A DNA stretch of 64,000 bases, from assembly GCA_949318235.1 (NCBI GenBank), contig OX439133.1:32161752-32225751 (forward strand), given 5' to 3'. Shown piece by piece: positions 50,420 to 63,805 of this stretch (positions are counted from its first letter, which is position 1; each line of letters begins with the position of its first letter). The notes beneath the pieces were generated by a model, which had not been told where the DNA came from, did not search any database, and was given only the letters and a program-made list of their open reading frames with translations. The stretch comes from Ecdyonurus torrentis (Eukaryota; Arthropoda; Insecta; Ephemeroptera; Heptageniidae). The translations under genes were made by a program, and so were the position numbers.

Positions 50420-50885
50420 AAGTACTATATTTAAAGTGTTTTAAAATGATAAATAGAAAAATAAAAATACACAAATTATATTTCTAAGTACATGATTTAA
50501 TAAAAGCAATAAAATTTATCACAGTTATGAAAAAAATTACAAGTAAATATTGCTAACGTTTCTTAGTTTTAAAAAAAGTTTAATTACATATTATTATATG
50601 TTTTTAAATATTTATAATATTTTTTTAATTAGTTAAATAAATTGTGCAGCAATCTTTTTAAAATTATTAAAATATTTTAAATTGTTTTAAAAATATATTT
50701 TTAAATTAAACCATAATTACTATAATTTTAGAATGAGATAATAAAATATGGCTTCTTTCCTTTTCTTGCCTGAAAAGCATTTGGTTTCCTAATGATTATG
50801 GTATTCAGATGATTTATAAATCTTTTTTGGTGAATTTATTATGCATTTAGTGAACGATATAATATTTATAAACAGAAGTTAGACT

Positions 50886-51175
50886 TTATAGGGTCTATTC
50901 ATTTATGTTAAAGTTGACGCCATGTTGGATCACACAATAACTTGTGCCACATAGAAAAATAAATCATTATTGAGAGCATTGATGCTGTTAATAGGTTCAG
51001 TAACAAGTCTCTCTTGAAAGTATGTGAGAAAAATAATGATAACCAAAAATTAACAGATTTTCCAAAGAAAATAATTTAAAAACGAGGTTTGTCCTATGCT
51101 GAGCAATGTTATGCATTACTCCAGTCTGGCCTTCAAGCGTCTTAAATAATATGATATCATGCTAATACACCTTTA
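50886..51175 (-). mobile_element. MITE family A, copy 6
   Basis: It starts TATAGGGTCTATTCATTTAT and ends GCTAATACACCTTTATA. It shares GACGCCATGTTGGATCAC and GTCCTATGCTGAGCAATG with other copies in inverse orientation. Confidence 0.7.
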
Positions 51176-51468
51176 TAAAATTTGCATGTTATTGGGTTGT
51201 TGACGTGATAGTTCCACTCGAATTGATTAAAATTTTGCTTTAGCAATATAAATAGCAGTGATCAGTAAAAAAAAAAAAAAAAAAAAAAAAATCTTCATAA
51301 ATAAGTATTAAATATTACTTATGGTTATGACTTATGAACTATTGTTGTTTTTCATAGGTTAAATATTACAGCTGCTGACACACGAGAACTATAATAATAT
51401 TATATAGATAAATTATTAAAGGAATAGACCAGAGAAAAACATATTCTAAGCATTTCTAACATAAAATA

Positions 51469-52776
51469 GAAAATTACAGGCCTATTTCCATTACTTCTAT
51501 CATTTGTAAAATTTTGGAGAAGATAGTTGTTAATAATATGCTACAACATTTTAATAATAATAAATTAATCAATCCTAATCAGCATGGATTTTTACCAAAA
51601 AGGTCGTGTGTTACTATGCTTATTGATATGATGGATAACTGGGTTTTTAATTTAGCATCAAAAAAATGTAAACAAATTGACGTTATCAATCTTGATTGGG
51701 CTAAGGCCTTTGATTCTGTGTCTCATAAAAGATTGCTATCTAAACTATGGAGTTATAGAGTGCGTAACAGTAATTTAGACTGGATTAAGTCTTTTCTTAC
51801 TGATAGGACACAGAAAGTTGTCTATAGAGGTGCGTCTTCTACCTCTGTAAAGGTCACATCCGGTGTCTGCCAGGGGTCAGTTATTGGAGTTCTTTTGTTT
51901 ACAATTTTTATGCTTGATTTGCCTAAATGTGTAACATCAAATGTATCTCAGTATGCTGATGATACGTCTCTATATCGAAATATCTGTCATGAAAATGATG
52001 TATTCTTACTTCAAGAGGATTTAAATAATATTCATATGTGGTGTGTGGTCAATGAAATGAATTTAAATGCAGCCAAGAGTAATCATATGTCTATAACTAA
52101 ATCATTGAATCCAATAATTTATAAATATAAAATCAATAATGTACCTGTTCCCACTGTTAGTGAATTTAAATGTTTAGGCTTAAATATTTCTAATGATCTC
52201 AAATGGAATAAACACACCAATATTGTTACTGCCAAATGTTTTAAATTGCTAGGTATGTTAAGACGGTCCTTAACTGGGTCTCGACGTGGAGCTCTACGAA
52301 CGGCTTATCTTTCTCTTGTGCGCCCCGTTTTATTGTATGCCACTCCTGCATGGCATCCAACATCGGCGCAAAATTTACAAAACGTAGAACGCGTTCAAAA
52401 TAGAGCTACACGTCTGATTCTTGGTAGAGATGAGAATTACTATAAGAGTGGTGTTAAATTTAGACATGAGAGTGATGTGCGTAATGTTATGTGCAAAATT
52501 CCATGCATTAATAGTTACCTATATAGGCAGGATGTTGTGTATTTGCACAAATGTATACTCGGTGTTGTCGATTTGCCTGTATTTTCAGCTAACAGGGTAG
52601 CTATTAGATCTAAATCTACCAGGCTGCGGAATAGCGACTATACTGAGTATATGGTGCGTAGAATCAACTCAAACTATTATAATGATTCATTTTTTCCTAG
52701 AAGCGTTGGCCTATATAATAAGTTAGATTGTGCTGTTAAAGAGATGGCTGCGTCTGTGTTTTTAAAACATGTATAA
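51469..52776 (+). CDS. LINE reverse transcriptase, N-terminally truncated but uninterrupted
   Basis: The frame opens at the element's first base with ENYRPISI, the canonical start of the LINE reverse-transcriptase core, and runs 435 codons to TAA at 52774-52776 without a stop or frameshift. Visible motifs are NQHGFLPKRSC; motif A LDWAKAFDSV (metal-binding Asp at 51694-51696); SGVCQGSVIG; and the catalytic YADD at 51952-51963, followed by TSLY. Then come FKCLGLNIS and the C-terminal block RTAYLSLVRPVLLYATPAWH with VERVQNRATRLIL, typical of the Jockey/CR1 group. The endonuclease domain and ORF1 are missing, and there is no evident promoter, so it is not an autonomous element. The intact frame implies a young insertion. 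Gln in CQG replaces the common PQG, an ordinary clade variation. Confidence 0.92.
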   Translation, partial: ENYRPISITSIICKILEKIVVNNMLQHFNNNKLINPNQHGFLPKRSCVTMLIDMMDNWVFNLASKKCKQIDVINLDWAKAFDSVSHKRLLSKLWSYRVRNSNLDWIKSFLTDRTQKVVYRGASSTSVKVTSGVCQGSVIGVLLFTIFMLDLPKCVTSNVSQYADDTSLYRNICHENDVFLLQEDLNNIHMWCVVNEMNLNAAKSNHMSITKSLNPIIYKYKINNVPVPTVSEFKCLGLNISNDLKWNKHTNIVTAKCFKLLGMLRRSLTGSRRGALRTAYLSLVRPVLLYATPAWHPTSAQNLQNVERVQNRATRLILGRDENYYKSGVKFRHESDVRNVMCKIPCINSYLYRQDVVYLHKCILGVVDLPVFSANRVAIRSKSTRLRNSDYTEYMVRRINSNYYNDSFFPRSVGLYNKLDCAVKEMAASVFLKHV

Positions 52777-52933
52777 TCTACTTTATGTTTACTAATGGAT
52801 AATTAACTCGATGGGCTTTGCCTTTTTAATTATTCTTTTGAGCAAATGCATCATTGTGACTTTGACTGTTATGTCTGTGTAATTTACTTGCTCAATAAAT
52901 CTATATTATTATTATTATTATTATTATTTATAT
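51469..52933 (+). mobile_element. 5'-truncated non-LTR retrotransposon (Jockey/CR1-like)
   Basis: It begins inside the reverse-transcriptase coding region and ends AATAAATCTAT plus an (ATT)n tail (about 52903-52930). A perfect 9-bp target duplication, CATAAAATA, flanks it (51460-51468 and 52934-52942). Truncation at the 5' end, a simple-repeat tail and a variable-length duplication are the hallmarks of target-primed reverse transcription. Confidence 0.9.
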
Positions 52934-53811
52934 CATAAAATACATGAATGGGATATACATAAATAACTTTAGTTTGCCTTAAAACCCAACAGTAGCCCCG
53001 TAGCAGTGATCAGAAATTTCGATTTATGCAACCCGCACAACATTTGTATACTAATTTTTGATGTTTCTGACGTCATAAACATGAATTTTCACGCAAATTG
53101 CATACTTGACAGTTTTTTTACGCTCTCTCGTGGGGCTACATTATTATTCTGGTAAAAATTGTCATCAGTTTTGAAGATCCCACTTTCTGTCTATTCCTTA
53201 AAAAGCACTTGCTGTTTTATGTGGCTAATGGCTTTAATATTTTGAAAAAGGTAAAACATGACGTGTTAAATATTCTGGGCAATGTATTTGCCTGCTCGCA
53301 TGTCACTAGCGTGCAATTTCATGCATCTACTCTATGGTCATGGTGCGTAAGAAAACAGTGGAAATCCACTAAATTTATGATATTTTAAAATTCGCAGGGT
53401 AGACCTGTAAGCGATTTTTTAAAAGACTATATATGTATACTATATATACTTTTACAAACAAGAAAATTTAAATGGCACATACTAGATATTGGATACTCTT
53501 ATACAGTATATGGAAAACATAAATAAATTTTAGAAATTTATTCAGTTATATAGATGCAACTCTTCAATACACAAATCAATAACTTGGGTGAAAAAAGTTT
53601 AAACAGGAACTTGATAGTATACAAAACCTGAGTATAAACGTCATTTCTTCAGCGGTTATTAGTTAGCTCTTTACATCTTAAAAAACTTTGTATGTATAAA
53701 TTTATTATAAAAAAATTCTAAATAGTAACTCTTTATTTACTTTTTTCCGTGTAATGTTCATTTTTTAAATTATTTTATTTTTAAGTTTAAAAAAAATGGT
53801 ATGAATCAGAT

Positions 53812-54030
<219 letters not shown>

Positions 54031-54767
54031 AAACACACATACATAACTCATAACTCATAACCAAAAAAAAATAAGGCATATAAAAAATAACGCTATGTAT
54101 ACCTAAGCACACTTTACGATTATTGTTGTTTAGTTTTGTTGTTAAAAATTGTTACCACTTTCATTTGGAAATAAAAGATAGTTTGTATAATGAAAAGCTA
54201 TTTTATTAAATTTGAGGTTGGAAAGAAAGAAATGAAATTTCTTACGTACTATCACTTTATTAAAAGAAAACTTATAAAAAAAAAGAAAAGAAAAAAAGCA
54301 TTATAAATATTCTTATATTAAATTATGCCATTAAAACTAATGGCTTGTTAAAAAAAATGTAATAATGGTGTCTGAACATTTTATTTTTTATTTTTTAGGA
54401 AAAAAAATCCAGTTGAAATATAAACATGAACTTTTTCTTTTCTTTTTATATTATTTTTATTACAAATTCTAAAAATTTATACGTACATTGAAGATGAAAA
54501 ATTTATGAAATACACATATCTGGTAATATATAAATATGTGCAAATATAAAAACTTTTAAAATACTTAGTAACAAAATTAATGACAAAAAATAATTTTAAA
54601 TTTGCTGATAATATTATTAATTATTTTTATTATTATTTTTTTAAATAATTAATTCATTTTCATTTAGTACTGGACCTTACATAGTTAAGAATTTTTAACA
54701 AGTCTTATTTTACAAAATTGTTGTTGGGTACTCCAATCTCTGTACACCTGTCAATTTAACTGAATGG

Positions 54768-54942
54768 AAAGTTTATGCACTTGAAGTCACATTCAATGCA
54801 ATCGGATGCCATATTAGAGTAATAACATTGATCAACATAGGACGAACTTCAGTTTTGGTTTTGTCTATTTTTTTCTGTAATATCATTTATTGTTTTTCCT
54901 TTTAATTTTCTCAAATACTTGAGTTACTAATGTATCACCATG
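54768..54942 (+). mobile_element. MITE family A, copy 7 (partial)
   Basis: TTTATGCACTTGAAGTCACA, CCATATTAGAGTAATAACAT, CATAGGACGAACTTCAGTTT and CTCAAATACTTGAGTTACTA match the left two thirds of copy 1. It is joined directly to a family D fragment. Confidence 0.6.
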
Positions 54943-54947
54943 CAAAA

Positions 54948-55375
54948 TTTCAGATTTTTCCTTCTTTACGACTTTTTAGTCAAATCCCGCAGTAGCTGAT
55001 TTCCCGCCTGAATATTTCTTTTGGGTAGTATTCAGATGGACTTCAAAATCTAAAAAGAAAACTTTGAAACTTTATGATGCCATTTGAATGTTTCTATAGT
55101 ATCAGCTACCTATGATAAAAATTTTCAGAATCCGTGACCATCAGATAAGAGAGAATTATTAAAATTAACATGACTTCTTATGGGACTGAAACTTGAAAAT
55201 ATCATAATTTAAAATGTAGCATGTTGAACCCCCAATGTTTTTGTTTTTGTTTTTTTTTTTACATTTTTGAAGATATACTTTATTTTAATATATTGGTGCA
55301 AAATGTCACATTTTCCATATTTTTCAACTCTTGGGTCAAATTCCTCAGAAGCTAATTTGCCAAATAAAAGGTGAA
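54948..55375 (-). mobile_element. MITE family D: tip fragment plus a near-full copy
   Basis: The first 54948-55012 is a minus-strand D 5' tip (GCGGGAAATCAGCTACTGCG on the minus strand). The second, 55022-55375, is another minus-strand D copy with CTAAAAAGAAAACTTTG, TCAGATAAGAGAGAATT and CTTATGGGACTGAAACTT. Confidence 0.65.
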
Positions 55376-55440
55376 AGGGATTATTTTGCATACAGTGGGT
55401 TAAAAGAAGATAAAAAAAAAAATTAACAAAGTAATCAAAA

Positions 55441-55620
<180 letters not shown>

Positions 55621-56039
55621 ACATACCCTTTCAAAGTTTTGAAAAAAATACCTTTAAATTGAGAAGTCACACTGTATATTTATACGTGTTTCTAATATTT
55701 CATTTCATGGGTTGAAAACATAGAGAAATATATTATTAGAAGAGATAGCATACGTGTTTATCCAAAGTTTTATATTATCAAACAAAAAAGTAAACAAAAT
55801 TTGGTGATTTGAAATATGAGAATGATACGTGACTTATCCATTTTGATGAAAATATAATTTTATATGAAATGTAACTTTCAGCTCGTGTTACGTTGTTAGT
55901 TTACTAAAAAGTCAAGGAGATTTTGTTTACAATTTATACCTCTATAGGGTTATGAAAAATATTTAATACCTTGAACCATGATAGATAATCAAATAAAAGT
56001 TTTTAACGACTTTTTAAAATTAAATCGAACTTTAAACAT

Positions 56040-56250
<211 letters not shown>

Positions 56251-58570
56251 TTATTATTTTTTTTTCCTTTAAATATATTTTTTTTAAATATATTTTCTTA
56301 TTTTTAAAACCATTCATTTCTCATTCTTGAACTTAAAAATCAAAGATGTTAGTCTCTTCAAGAACAAATAATAATTATGTGTTTATATTTTTTGCCAATA
56401 TCATTTATACAGTATTATTGTCATAGAAATAAATAAAAAAAAATTATGAATTACCAAAACTGAAATAGTTCAGAAGTTTTATTGTGTAACATTGAACTCG
56501 TTGCCCATTTTTTTAACTTTCATTTTTATATTTCAAAAATTTGCTTTTTTCCCCCGATTTCTCTTTTATTACCCCAAACTTATTTATCGATCGAATCAAA
56601 ACTGATTTCAATTTTAAAACTGGCTCTTTTCCACATATACTCTTAATTTATACTATAAAAATGTTATGGAAATTTTTTTTATTTGCTTACTTATATTATA
56701 AAGACTACGTTATAGAACACTTGCAAAAGGCGGTTAAAAAAAGAGAGGAAAAAAGGCAAGAGAGAGAGAGAGAGAGAGAGAGAAATATAATAAACAAACT
56801 AACGTAAGTCCAACAATACTAACAAAGTGCTAGAGTGCTAGCAGACGACTTTGTGTGTCTCGATTTAACAACACGCTTTTTTATGGGGGGCAATGAAGCG
56901 TATATAAAACTTCATGTAAATTTTTTTATCTCGATGTGGAAATTTTTCCTGTAGCTTACTGAAGCTGCAAATTTTACATTTTTATTAAAAAAAAAAAAAA
57001 AAAAAAAAAAAGTCTGAGTGTTTTATAATTATTATCTTTTATGGTTTATATACAGTATGTTAAATTATTTAAGCATGAAGCAAAATGATATTTTATTCCC
57101 ATATTGAAATTGTTAATGATAAACAACTAAATTTTTTTGGCATACATATTGCTATAGTTATTAGTTAACAGAATACATTTTTGTCATCTTGTTCCTTTGA
57201 CTATCGCTCGTTACTTTGTAATGTGCTTTTTTACTTTAACACTGTGGTGAATTATCATACTTCACAGCATATAGACAGTGCAAACAATTTAAATTTAACG
57301 AAACATGATTGTACATTTGTGGGCAATACTTGAGGCGAAAAAAAAAAAAAAAAAAAAAAAAAGAAGAAGAAGAAGAAGAAGAAGAAGAAGAAGAAGAAGA
57401 AAAAAGAAAACGCAAAAATAGCTTTTCCAGTGATCAAAATATTGATCTTGTTGTGAATATCTGAAGTTGCCAAAAAAATCAATTTATAAATAAAATATAC
57501 ATATGACTGAAATTATCAATTGAAATAATACTGTATGCCTCATATCACTCAAGTTATATGTATTTTTGTAATAATTATTAATTAATAAATAAATAAAAAT
57601 TGGCATTTTCATCAATAAATTACGAAATTAAAAGATATTTTAACCATTTTTTTAATGCGTTTAAGATTTTTACATAGAAATTTACTCAAAAATCTCGATA
57701 AATACCAAAGCTATGGAAGGGGGAAAATAAACCAAGGATCGATTTAGGAATATTATGAGAAATAAAAACAATGAATTTATAATTATCGACATTTTATTTA
57801 AAAAATATATAAAGTTAAAAACGATATTCTTTTGTTTTGATTATTTTAGTTTTTAATTAATTCATGATTGATAATATGAATTGCAATATATATTTATTTT
57901 TTATACATAAAATTAAAATAACAAAAAAATATATAATAAGAATAAAAAAATAATAAGAATAAAAAAATAATAATAAAGCAAATAAAAATAAAACTTTTAA
58001 AAATGAGAAATGAACTTTTTTGTTTTTCAAAATAGAAATCAGGTTCGGTATTTAAAATTTTTAAATCATTTTAAATAACATTTGACTCGATTATTCTGTT
58101 TTAAGATGTTGCCAATTGTTCGCATCTATATAGTAAATAATACACCATACTTTTTCTTTCTTTAGTGTTTTTTTTGTTGTTTTATTTTCAAAGTGCTTTT
58201 AGATGTTAGAAATAAGGCAATAAATTATGTGTGAAATAAATTTTTGCAATTTTATTTCTTTAACTTCTTTGAACACAACTAAAATGAAATGCGAGATTCA
58301 CATGAATAGATCGCCGAGTAGAAGCAAAATGCTTTTATATAAGAATGCTCACAGCACCGTACATGAACATTCTAATTTAAAATGCATTTTTGCATCTCTG
58401 CTCTGTAAATATGTAAACTACGTTTTACATACGATATATTCACTGCGCAGTAAACCTAGAAAAAGAACAAAAATATATATATATATATCTACACTGATAA
58501 AAATAAACATAATTTTGCTGGCTCTCAGCACAATTTGTTCAATACCCAGCATAATCTATGTTATAATTCA
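56251..58570. other. AT-rich stretch without recognisable genes
   Basis: It includes (GA)n at 56760, an A run at 56985-57011 and an A/(GAA)n tract at 57337-57405. Short ORFs such as 58227-58580 have no recognisable motif or exon-like boundaries. Confidence 0.5.
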
Positions 58571-58585
58571 TAATAAATAGCTGTG

Positions 58586-58932
58586 TTAAAGCCATAGACC
58601 ACATAAAACAACACAAGCTTTTTAATGAATAAACACAAAATGGGATCCTCAAAACTGATGACAATTTTTACCAGAATGTTAATATAGCCCCACGAGAGAG
58701 CGTGCGAAAATACTGTTTAAAGTATGCGATTTGCGTAACTATTCATGCTTATGACGTCAGAAACATGCAAAAATTAGTATGAAAATGTTGTGCGGGTTGC
58801 ATAAATCGAATTTTCTGATCACTGATACGGGGCTACTGTTGGGTTTTCAGACAAACTAAAGTTATTTATGTAAATTCCATCAAGTGTTTTGTGACATAAA
58901 TGCTTATGCTTTTCTCTGGTCTATTCCTTTAA
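58586..58932 (-). mobile_element. MITE family G, copy 3 (complete)
   Basis: It is 347 bp. Ends are TTAAAGCCATAGACC and (complement) TTAAAGGAATAGACC, inverted repeats with two mismatches. TTAA is at both tips. Confidence 0.8.
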
Positions 58933-59017
58933 TACGTATAGCATAAATATTATGTTTTACATCATAACTTTTTATATATTTCTTAATTAGCATTATTTAT
59001 GCTAATTTTATATTATA

Positions 59018-59348
59018 GAGAAAGTTCAGGGGTTACAAAATGGTTTTGTCAATGTTAGACAATGAGAAGAACTATTCATAAACTTACATATGATGACCCA
59101 AAGCCCTTCCGTAGCCCCATGGTAGCCCCTTAAACTTGCGCTCATCCTACGATTTACAGTATGCAACCCTCTACAACTTTTTCTATAGTAAAGTCGTATA
59201 TGACGTAGAAGTTACTGGACGTGTTGCATATCCTGCAGGATGATCAAGAGTTTGAGGGACTACGGAAGGCCATCATATGTGAGTTTATGAACAGTTCTTC
59301 TCATTATCAAACATTGAAGAAGGCATGTTGTAACCCCTGAACTTCCTC
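59018..59348. mobile_element. Palindromic MITE family L, 331 bp
   Basis: Inverted ends are GAGAAAGTTCAGGGGTTACA and GAGGAAGTTCAGGGGTTACA (complement of right end). The arms also share ATGAGAAGAACT, TTCATAAACT and CATATGATG. The central ~70 bp are single copy. Confidence 0.8.
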
Positions 59349-59484
59349 ATTAAAGCAACATAAATGACTTAATATTTATTGGAATTATTGGATAATGCAT
59401 TAATAACCACAAATATGGCAACAAAGCACAAGGATATGGATATGGAACCAATCTATAACAACAACATACAAAACTGTGCATTAA

Positions 59485-59912
59485 GCTGATTTTCTGCCTT
59501 AATGCCCTCTTAATAGAGGGCATTAGGGCAGCAAATCAGCTTACTGTGTGATTTTTGACTTAAAAAAATGATACAGAACCAAGATGTACAGTATATACAT
59601 TTTGTAAAGAACGAAAAATCTGATATTTTGCACAATGATACATTAGGATAAGGTAACTTCAAAAATCTAAAACAGGAGGAGGGGTCACAATGCTAGACTT
59701 TAATAATGATTTTTTGAAGTTATAGTCCCATGCATAAGAACCTATTTTAATTTCAATAATTTTTTTTCTCTTATCTGATCATGTCAAAAGTTCTGAAAAT
59801 TTTATCATAGGTAGCTGTTACTATCAACTTTAAAGGGAATCATAAAATTTTGTCGTTTTTTTTTTTTTTTTTTTAGATTTTCAGATACAAGCCATCTAAA
59901 TACTAGCCTTTA
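59485..59912 (+). mobile_element. MITE family D, copy with head-to-head duplicated tip
   Basis: D sequence (GGGCAGCAAATCAGCTTACT, TCCCATGCATAAGAACC, TTTTAGATTTTCAGATACAA) follows a 56-bp palindrome at 59485-59540. There the element's tip is present in both orientations around TTAAT. Confidence 0.65.
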
Positions 59913-59975
59913 ATAATTTTTATACCTTTTTAATAAACATGCCTTCTCTTCTCTCGCTGAAATAACTTCATATAT

Positions 59976-60117
<142 letters not shown>

Positions 60118-60323
60118 TAAAGACTTACATTGCAAAGCATGTTTCCAATGAAATAGTAATCTATACCACATTTCCAATAAAATCGATAAAAAAAAATTAC
60201 TCTTTAACCTACTTTTTTATATTGTAATAAATAAATAAAATTGTACCCTACACTGAGAATACAAAGTAGTAGCGACTAGTTTTTTTTTTTTTTTTTTTTT
60301 TTAATTGCATGTTCTTCAATTTA

Positions 60324-60580
60324 GCTGATCGGTATTGCACACGGGAAAAGCTATGCGTAGCCTTATGAGTATAACCATAGTATAATATATATATATTTAT
60401 ACTATGGTATAACGCTTATAGAGACTTTTTTTTTTTTTATTATTTATTTTTTTTGTAATTTTTGAGAAAACTGCCGCACTTTTTTTAAAGACATTTATAA
60501 GAGTAATACTAGACATACTTTTACGTGTTTTAAGTCATAGAAAAATTTTAAGATTTTTTTATTACCGATAACATCCATTA
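60324..60580 (+). mobile_element. MITE family B, copy 10 (diverged)
   Basis: It runs GATCGGTATTGCACACGGGA, then the phrase ACATACTTTTACGTGTTTTA, to TTACCGATAACATCC. A palindrome (AACCATAGTATA, TATACTATGGTA; 60373-60412) lies where sister copies have CATTACGCTTATG. Confidence 0.65.
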
Positions 60581-61814
60581 TCCAAAATTACATCCTAGAG
60601 ATTTAAGATACAAAATCTTAACTCTCTATCTACGAACGTTATGGATAGGTACTATCTGCTTGTGAAATGTGGTAGAGAGTATGCTCTAATATTTATAATA
60701 GAGAACCCTTTATGTAATTAGTAATCACTGGTACTCATCATACTTGCATAGACACTAGCCTCTACCTGTTTGAATATATAGTTAAAAATACACTCATATA
60801 CTTTGACGCACAGTCAATGCATTTTCTAGAAAGATCTTTAAATATTTATACGTTGAGAGAAAACATTTGCTTTTAAAATGCGCAATATTAAGAGTAGGTA
60901 GGATGATAACGATAACTGACAATTATCCTCTTGTTCTCGACATTTAAAAAAAAAAATATTTGACCGTCGTAAATTTTAAGCACGATTTTGTGCGACACAC
61001 AGAAAACCAAAAAGACGTCTTTTGTCAAAAACGTTTTCTTAATTTGACGGACCACCTACCCACTATGCTCAAAATAGCTTTAAAAAGCATGTAAATTCAA
61101 GGAAGTTTTCTGGTCCAATGTTCATATTTTTATCTCATTTTTTCTACTTTTTTTATTGAATTATCTGATATCCAATTGATTTATTGTATACTGGGACTGA
61201 AGAGCTGATCATGAACGCAAATGTATCTCTTTATTGACACCGGAAACCAATTTAATTTTTCAACTCGTAAAGCATGAATAAACTGAAAAATCAGTGTGAT
61301 CATTTGTAAAACGTTAGAGTTAATGTGGCCCAAAAAAAAAAAAAAAAATCCATACGAGACAAAATACAAAATATGTAGGTAAAAGTTAAAAACATTACAC
61401 TACCATATTTCGTTCTAATTTTATAATAATAAAAAAGTAAAATATATGCTGCATATATCACTCTTATATAGTTTTGTATGTCACACGGGACACATTATTT
61501 ATTATTTCACTTTTTATGGGACAAGAATTACATATACGATTTATGACTATTTTTGTTCATGTTATTTATATCAAATATAACTACATTATACTAAAAGCAC
61601 ATTGATTTATAATATTGTACTTTTTTTATTATATAGAAAAAAAAACTATGTATTAGTTTTGTTTCAAATCATACTTCATTAAAAAAAAGTATAAAAGGAT
61701 GGAGTACTGATGATTATTTAATTCATAATATCATTTTAAAAAAATGTAATGTATTCTGCTTGATTAAATTTGTGGAAATTACATATTGTGTTAAAGTTTG
61801 ATTAAGTAAGACTC
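60581..61814. other. AT-rich stretch without recognisable genes
   Basis: No ORF with recognisable motifs and no convincing exon boundaries. A GC-richer patch at 60975-61110 was not assigned. Confidence 0.4.
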
Positions 61815-61918
61815 TTAAGGTGGGAAATCAAAACTACGGGATTGACTAAAGAGTTGCAAAGAAAGAAAATCTGTAATTTTGTTCAGTGATACATTAGATT
61901 AGGATAAGTTATCGTCAA

Positions 61919-61959
<41 letters not shown>

Positions 61960-62179
61960 GGGGTCACCATGCTAGATTTTAAAAATTATGTTTTTGTTAA
62001 AGTTTTATAGTTCCATAAGAGCCCATGTTAAATTCAATAATTATTTTCCATTTTTTGATGGTTAATGGTTTTGAAAATTTTAACACAAGTAGCTGTTACT
62101 ATTGAAATGGCAACATAAAAAAGTTTGGAAGTTTCCTTTTTACATTTTGAAAAACAAGTCATCTAAATAAACCCCTTAA
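61815..62179 (+). mobile_element. MITE family D, complete copy
   Basis: TTAAGGTGGGAAATC at the left and ACCCCTTAA at the right. TTAA lies at both tips. The outer flanks CTC and GAG extend the symmetry. An A run of about 36 sits at 61921-61956. Confidence 0.75.
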
Positions 62180-62244
62180 GAGTAGGATGACAAAAAAGAA
62201 TAAAACATCATACATATTTGTTGCTCGAATATTTATAATTTTTG

Positions 62245-62640
62245 ACTAGTATCTCAATATCTAAATAGAAAACTTCGAAGTCTTATGATGCTATTTAAAA
62301 GTTAACAGTAACAGCTACCTATGATAAAAATTTCAGTACCCGTGACCCGTGACCAACAGTTAAGAGAGAAAATAGAAAACAGTTATTGAAATTAAGATGG
62401 GCTCTTATGGGACCAAAACTTCAAAAAATCGTAATATAAAATCTAGCATGCTGATCCCCCAATTTTTTTTTATTTGTCATTATTATTATTATTTTTTTTT
62501 TTTTTTTTTATTTTTTTCAATTTTCAGATTTCAAAAAAAAAAAAATATTATAATAAAATAAATAAATAAATAAAATCATACTTTTCTTTCTTTACAATTT
62601 TTTAGTCAAATCACGCAGTACCTTTTTTCCTGACTTAAAT
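62245..62640 (-). mobile_element. MITE family D, minus-strand copy
   Basis: It contains GATGGGCTCTTATGGGACCA, CTAGCATGCTGATCCCCC and TTTTTAGTCAAATCACGCAG. A low-complexity T/A block (62490-62575) fills the position of the A run of the neighbouring plus copy. The two copies face each other 65 bp apart. Confidence 0.7.
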
Positions 62641-63295
62641 CCATTGAAATTGAAGCTGCTCAAGATATTATTATTATTATTTTATTATTATTATTATTTT
62701 TTTTTTTTACTTAAATCTTAGATTTAGTATTATGAAGTCAAAATAACAAGTTATCATTGATATTGAATTCCATACATTGATGAAGATGTGCAAATTGCAA
62801 TGAAAAGAAATCCTCAAATTTATTCTTTCAATAGTTTAATGTATTTTATCTATGCCGAGCAAAAAAATGTATAATTGATTTAAAATTAAAAAAATTTAAG
62901 TTTATATTATAATAATAACAATAACTATTTTAAAATAAATTAAAATATATTGCCGTATATTTTTTACATTTCTGTACTTAATATTTATTTTTGTTAGTAA
63001 AGCATATACATTTTATTTTTAAATTAAAATCAGGTTTTTTTATCAAAATGTTAATTATTATACAACGCGTAAATGTAAATACGTAATTTTAATAACCACC
63101 TGTGACAAAATAAATTAAAATGAAACTGAGAAGTACAAAAATGAACTAGATTCCAAGCACATAGTATACAAATAGTTTTAACATCTAAAACCATGGAAAT
63201 ATTAAACGTAAAACTCTTGACAAAAGTTTCTAGACGACGTGGAGAGGCAACATGCACAGTCCAATGTTTTTATCATGTCAAAAACGCCAGTTACC
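62641..63295. other. AT-rich stretch without recognised genes
   Basis: A plus-strand frame stays open about 55 codons around 63147-63311 and includes TKVSRRRGEATCTVQCFYH. It matches nothing I recognise and has no clear splice context. Confidence 0.25.
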
Positions 63296-63588
63296 AAAGA
63301 CCGGTTTGACTTATATTTAAGAGCCACCATTTTATTGGTAAACACATATGCCAACATAAGAAAAAGTTCATTTTTATTTTTTTAATAATAAAATTATTTC
63401 CAAACCTTAACTTAAGCTTTATTTCTAGGTCCTAATAAGCTAGAAAAATGAGAAAAATGCTTAAAGTTGAAATAAACTTTTATTTTTACGATAAATGAGG
63501 GAAAATGATGTTTCCACTATGCTGGACAAAGAATTAGGCACCACAAACATGGCGATAAATTAGAAGGATATGCAACCGGTCTATAGGT
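63296..63588 (-). mobile_element. MITE family J, copy 2
   Basis: The inverse of the copy at 13455: ACCGGTTTGACTTATATTTA, CTTTATTTCTAGGTCCTAA, GGCACCACAAACATGGCGAT and GCAACCGGTCTATAG. Confidence 0.65.
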
Positions 63589-63805
63589 TGCGTTTGGAAA
63601 CTTTTATCCAGAACGTTACTTCATACTAAAATAAATGGATTAAATTTTTTTTAAAATGTCAATAAACACCTGAAATACAGGCAACTAGTTGGTCATATTT
63701 GTTTAACAAATTGCCTAACTATAAAGGGGCTCTTTTTATTAATTATGATAAAATAAAAAGTTTTTGGCTGACTTTGTTATAAAGTTAAAATTAAATGTTT
63801 ATTTA

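Larger units (their letters stand above)
51416..53237 (+). mobile_element. MITE family G, copy 2, split by a LINE
   Basis: The left part (51416-51468) starts TTAAAGGAATAGACCAGAG. The right part (52934-53237) runs CATAAATAACTTTAG, TTTATGCAACCCGCACAACA, CTGACGTCATAAACATGAAT to GGCTTTAA. TTAA is at both outer ends (51416-51419, 53234-53237). Confidence 0.75.
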
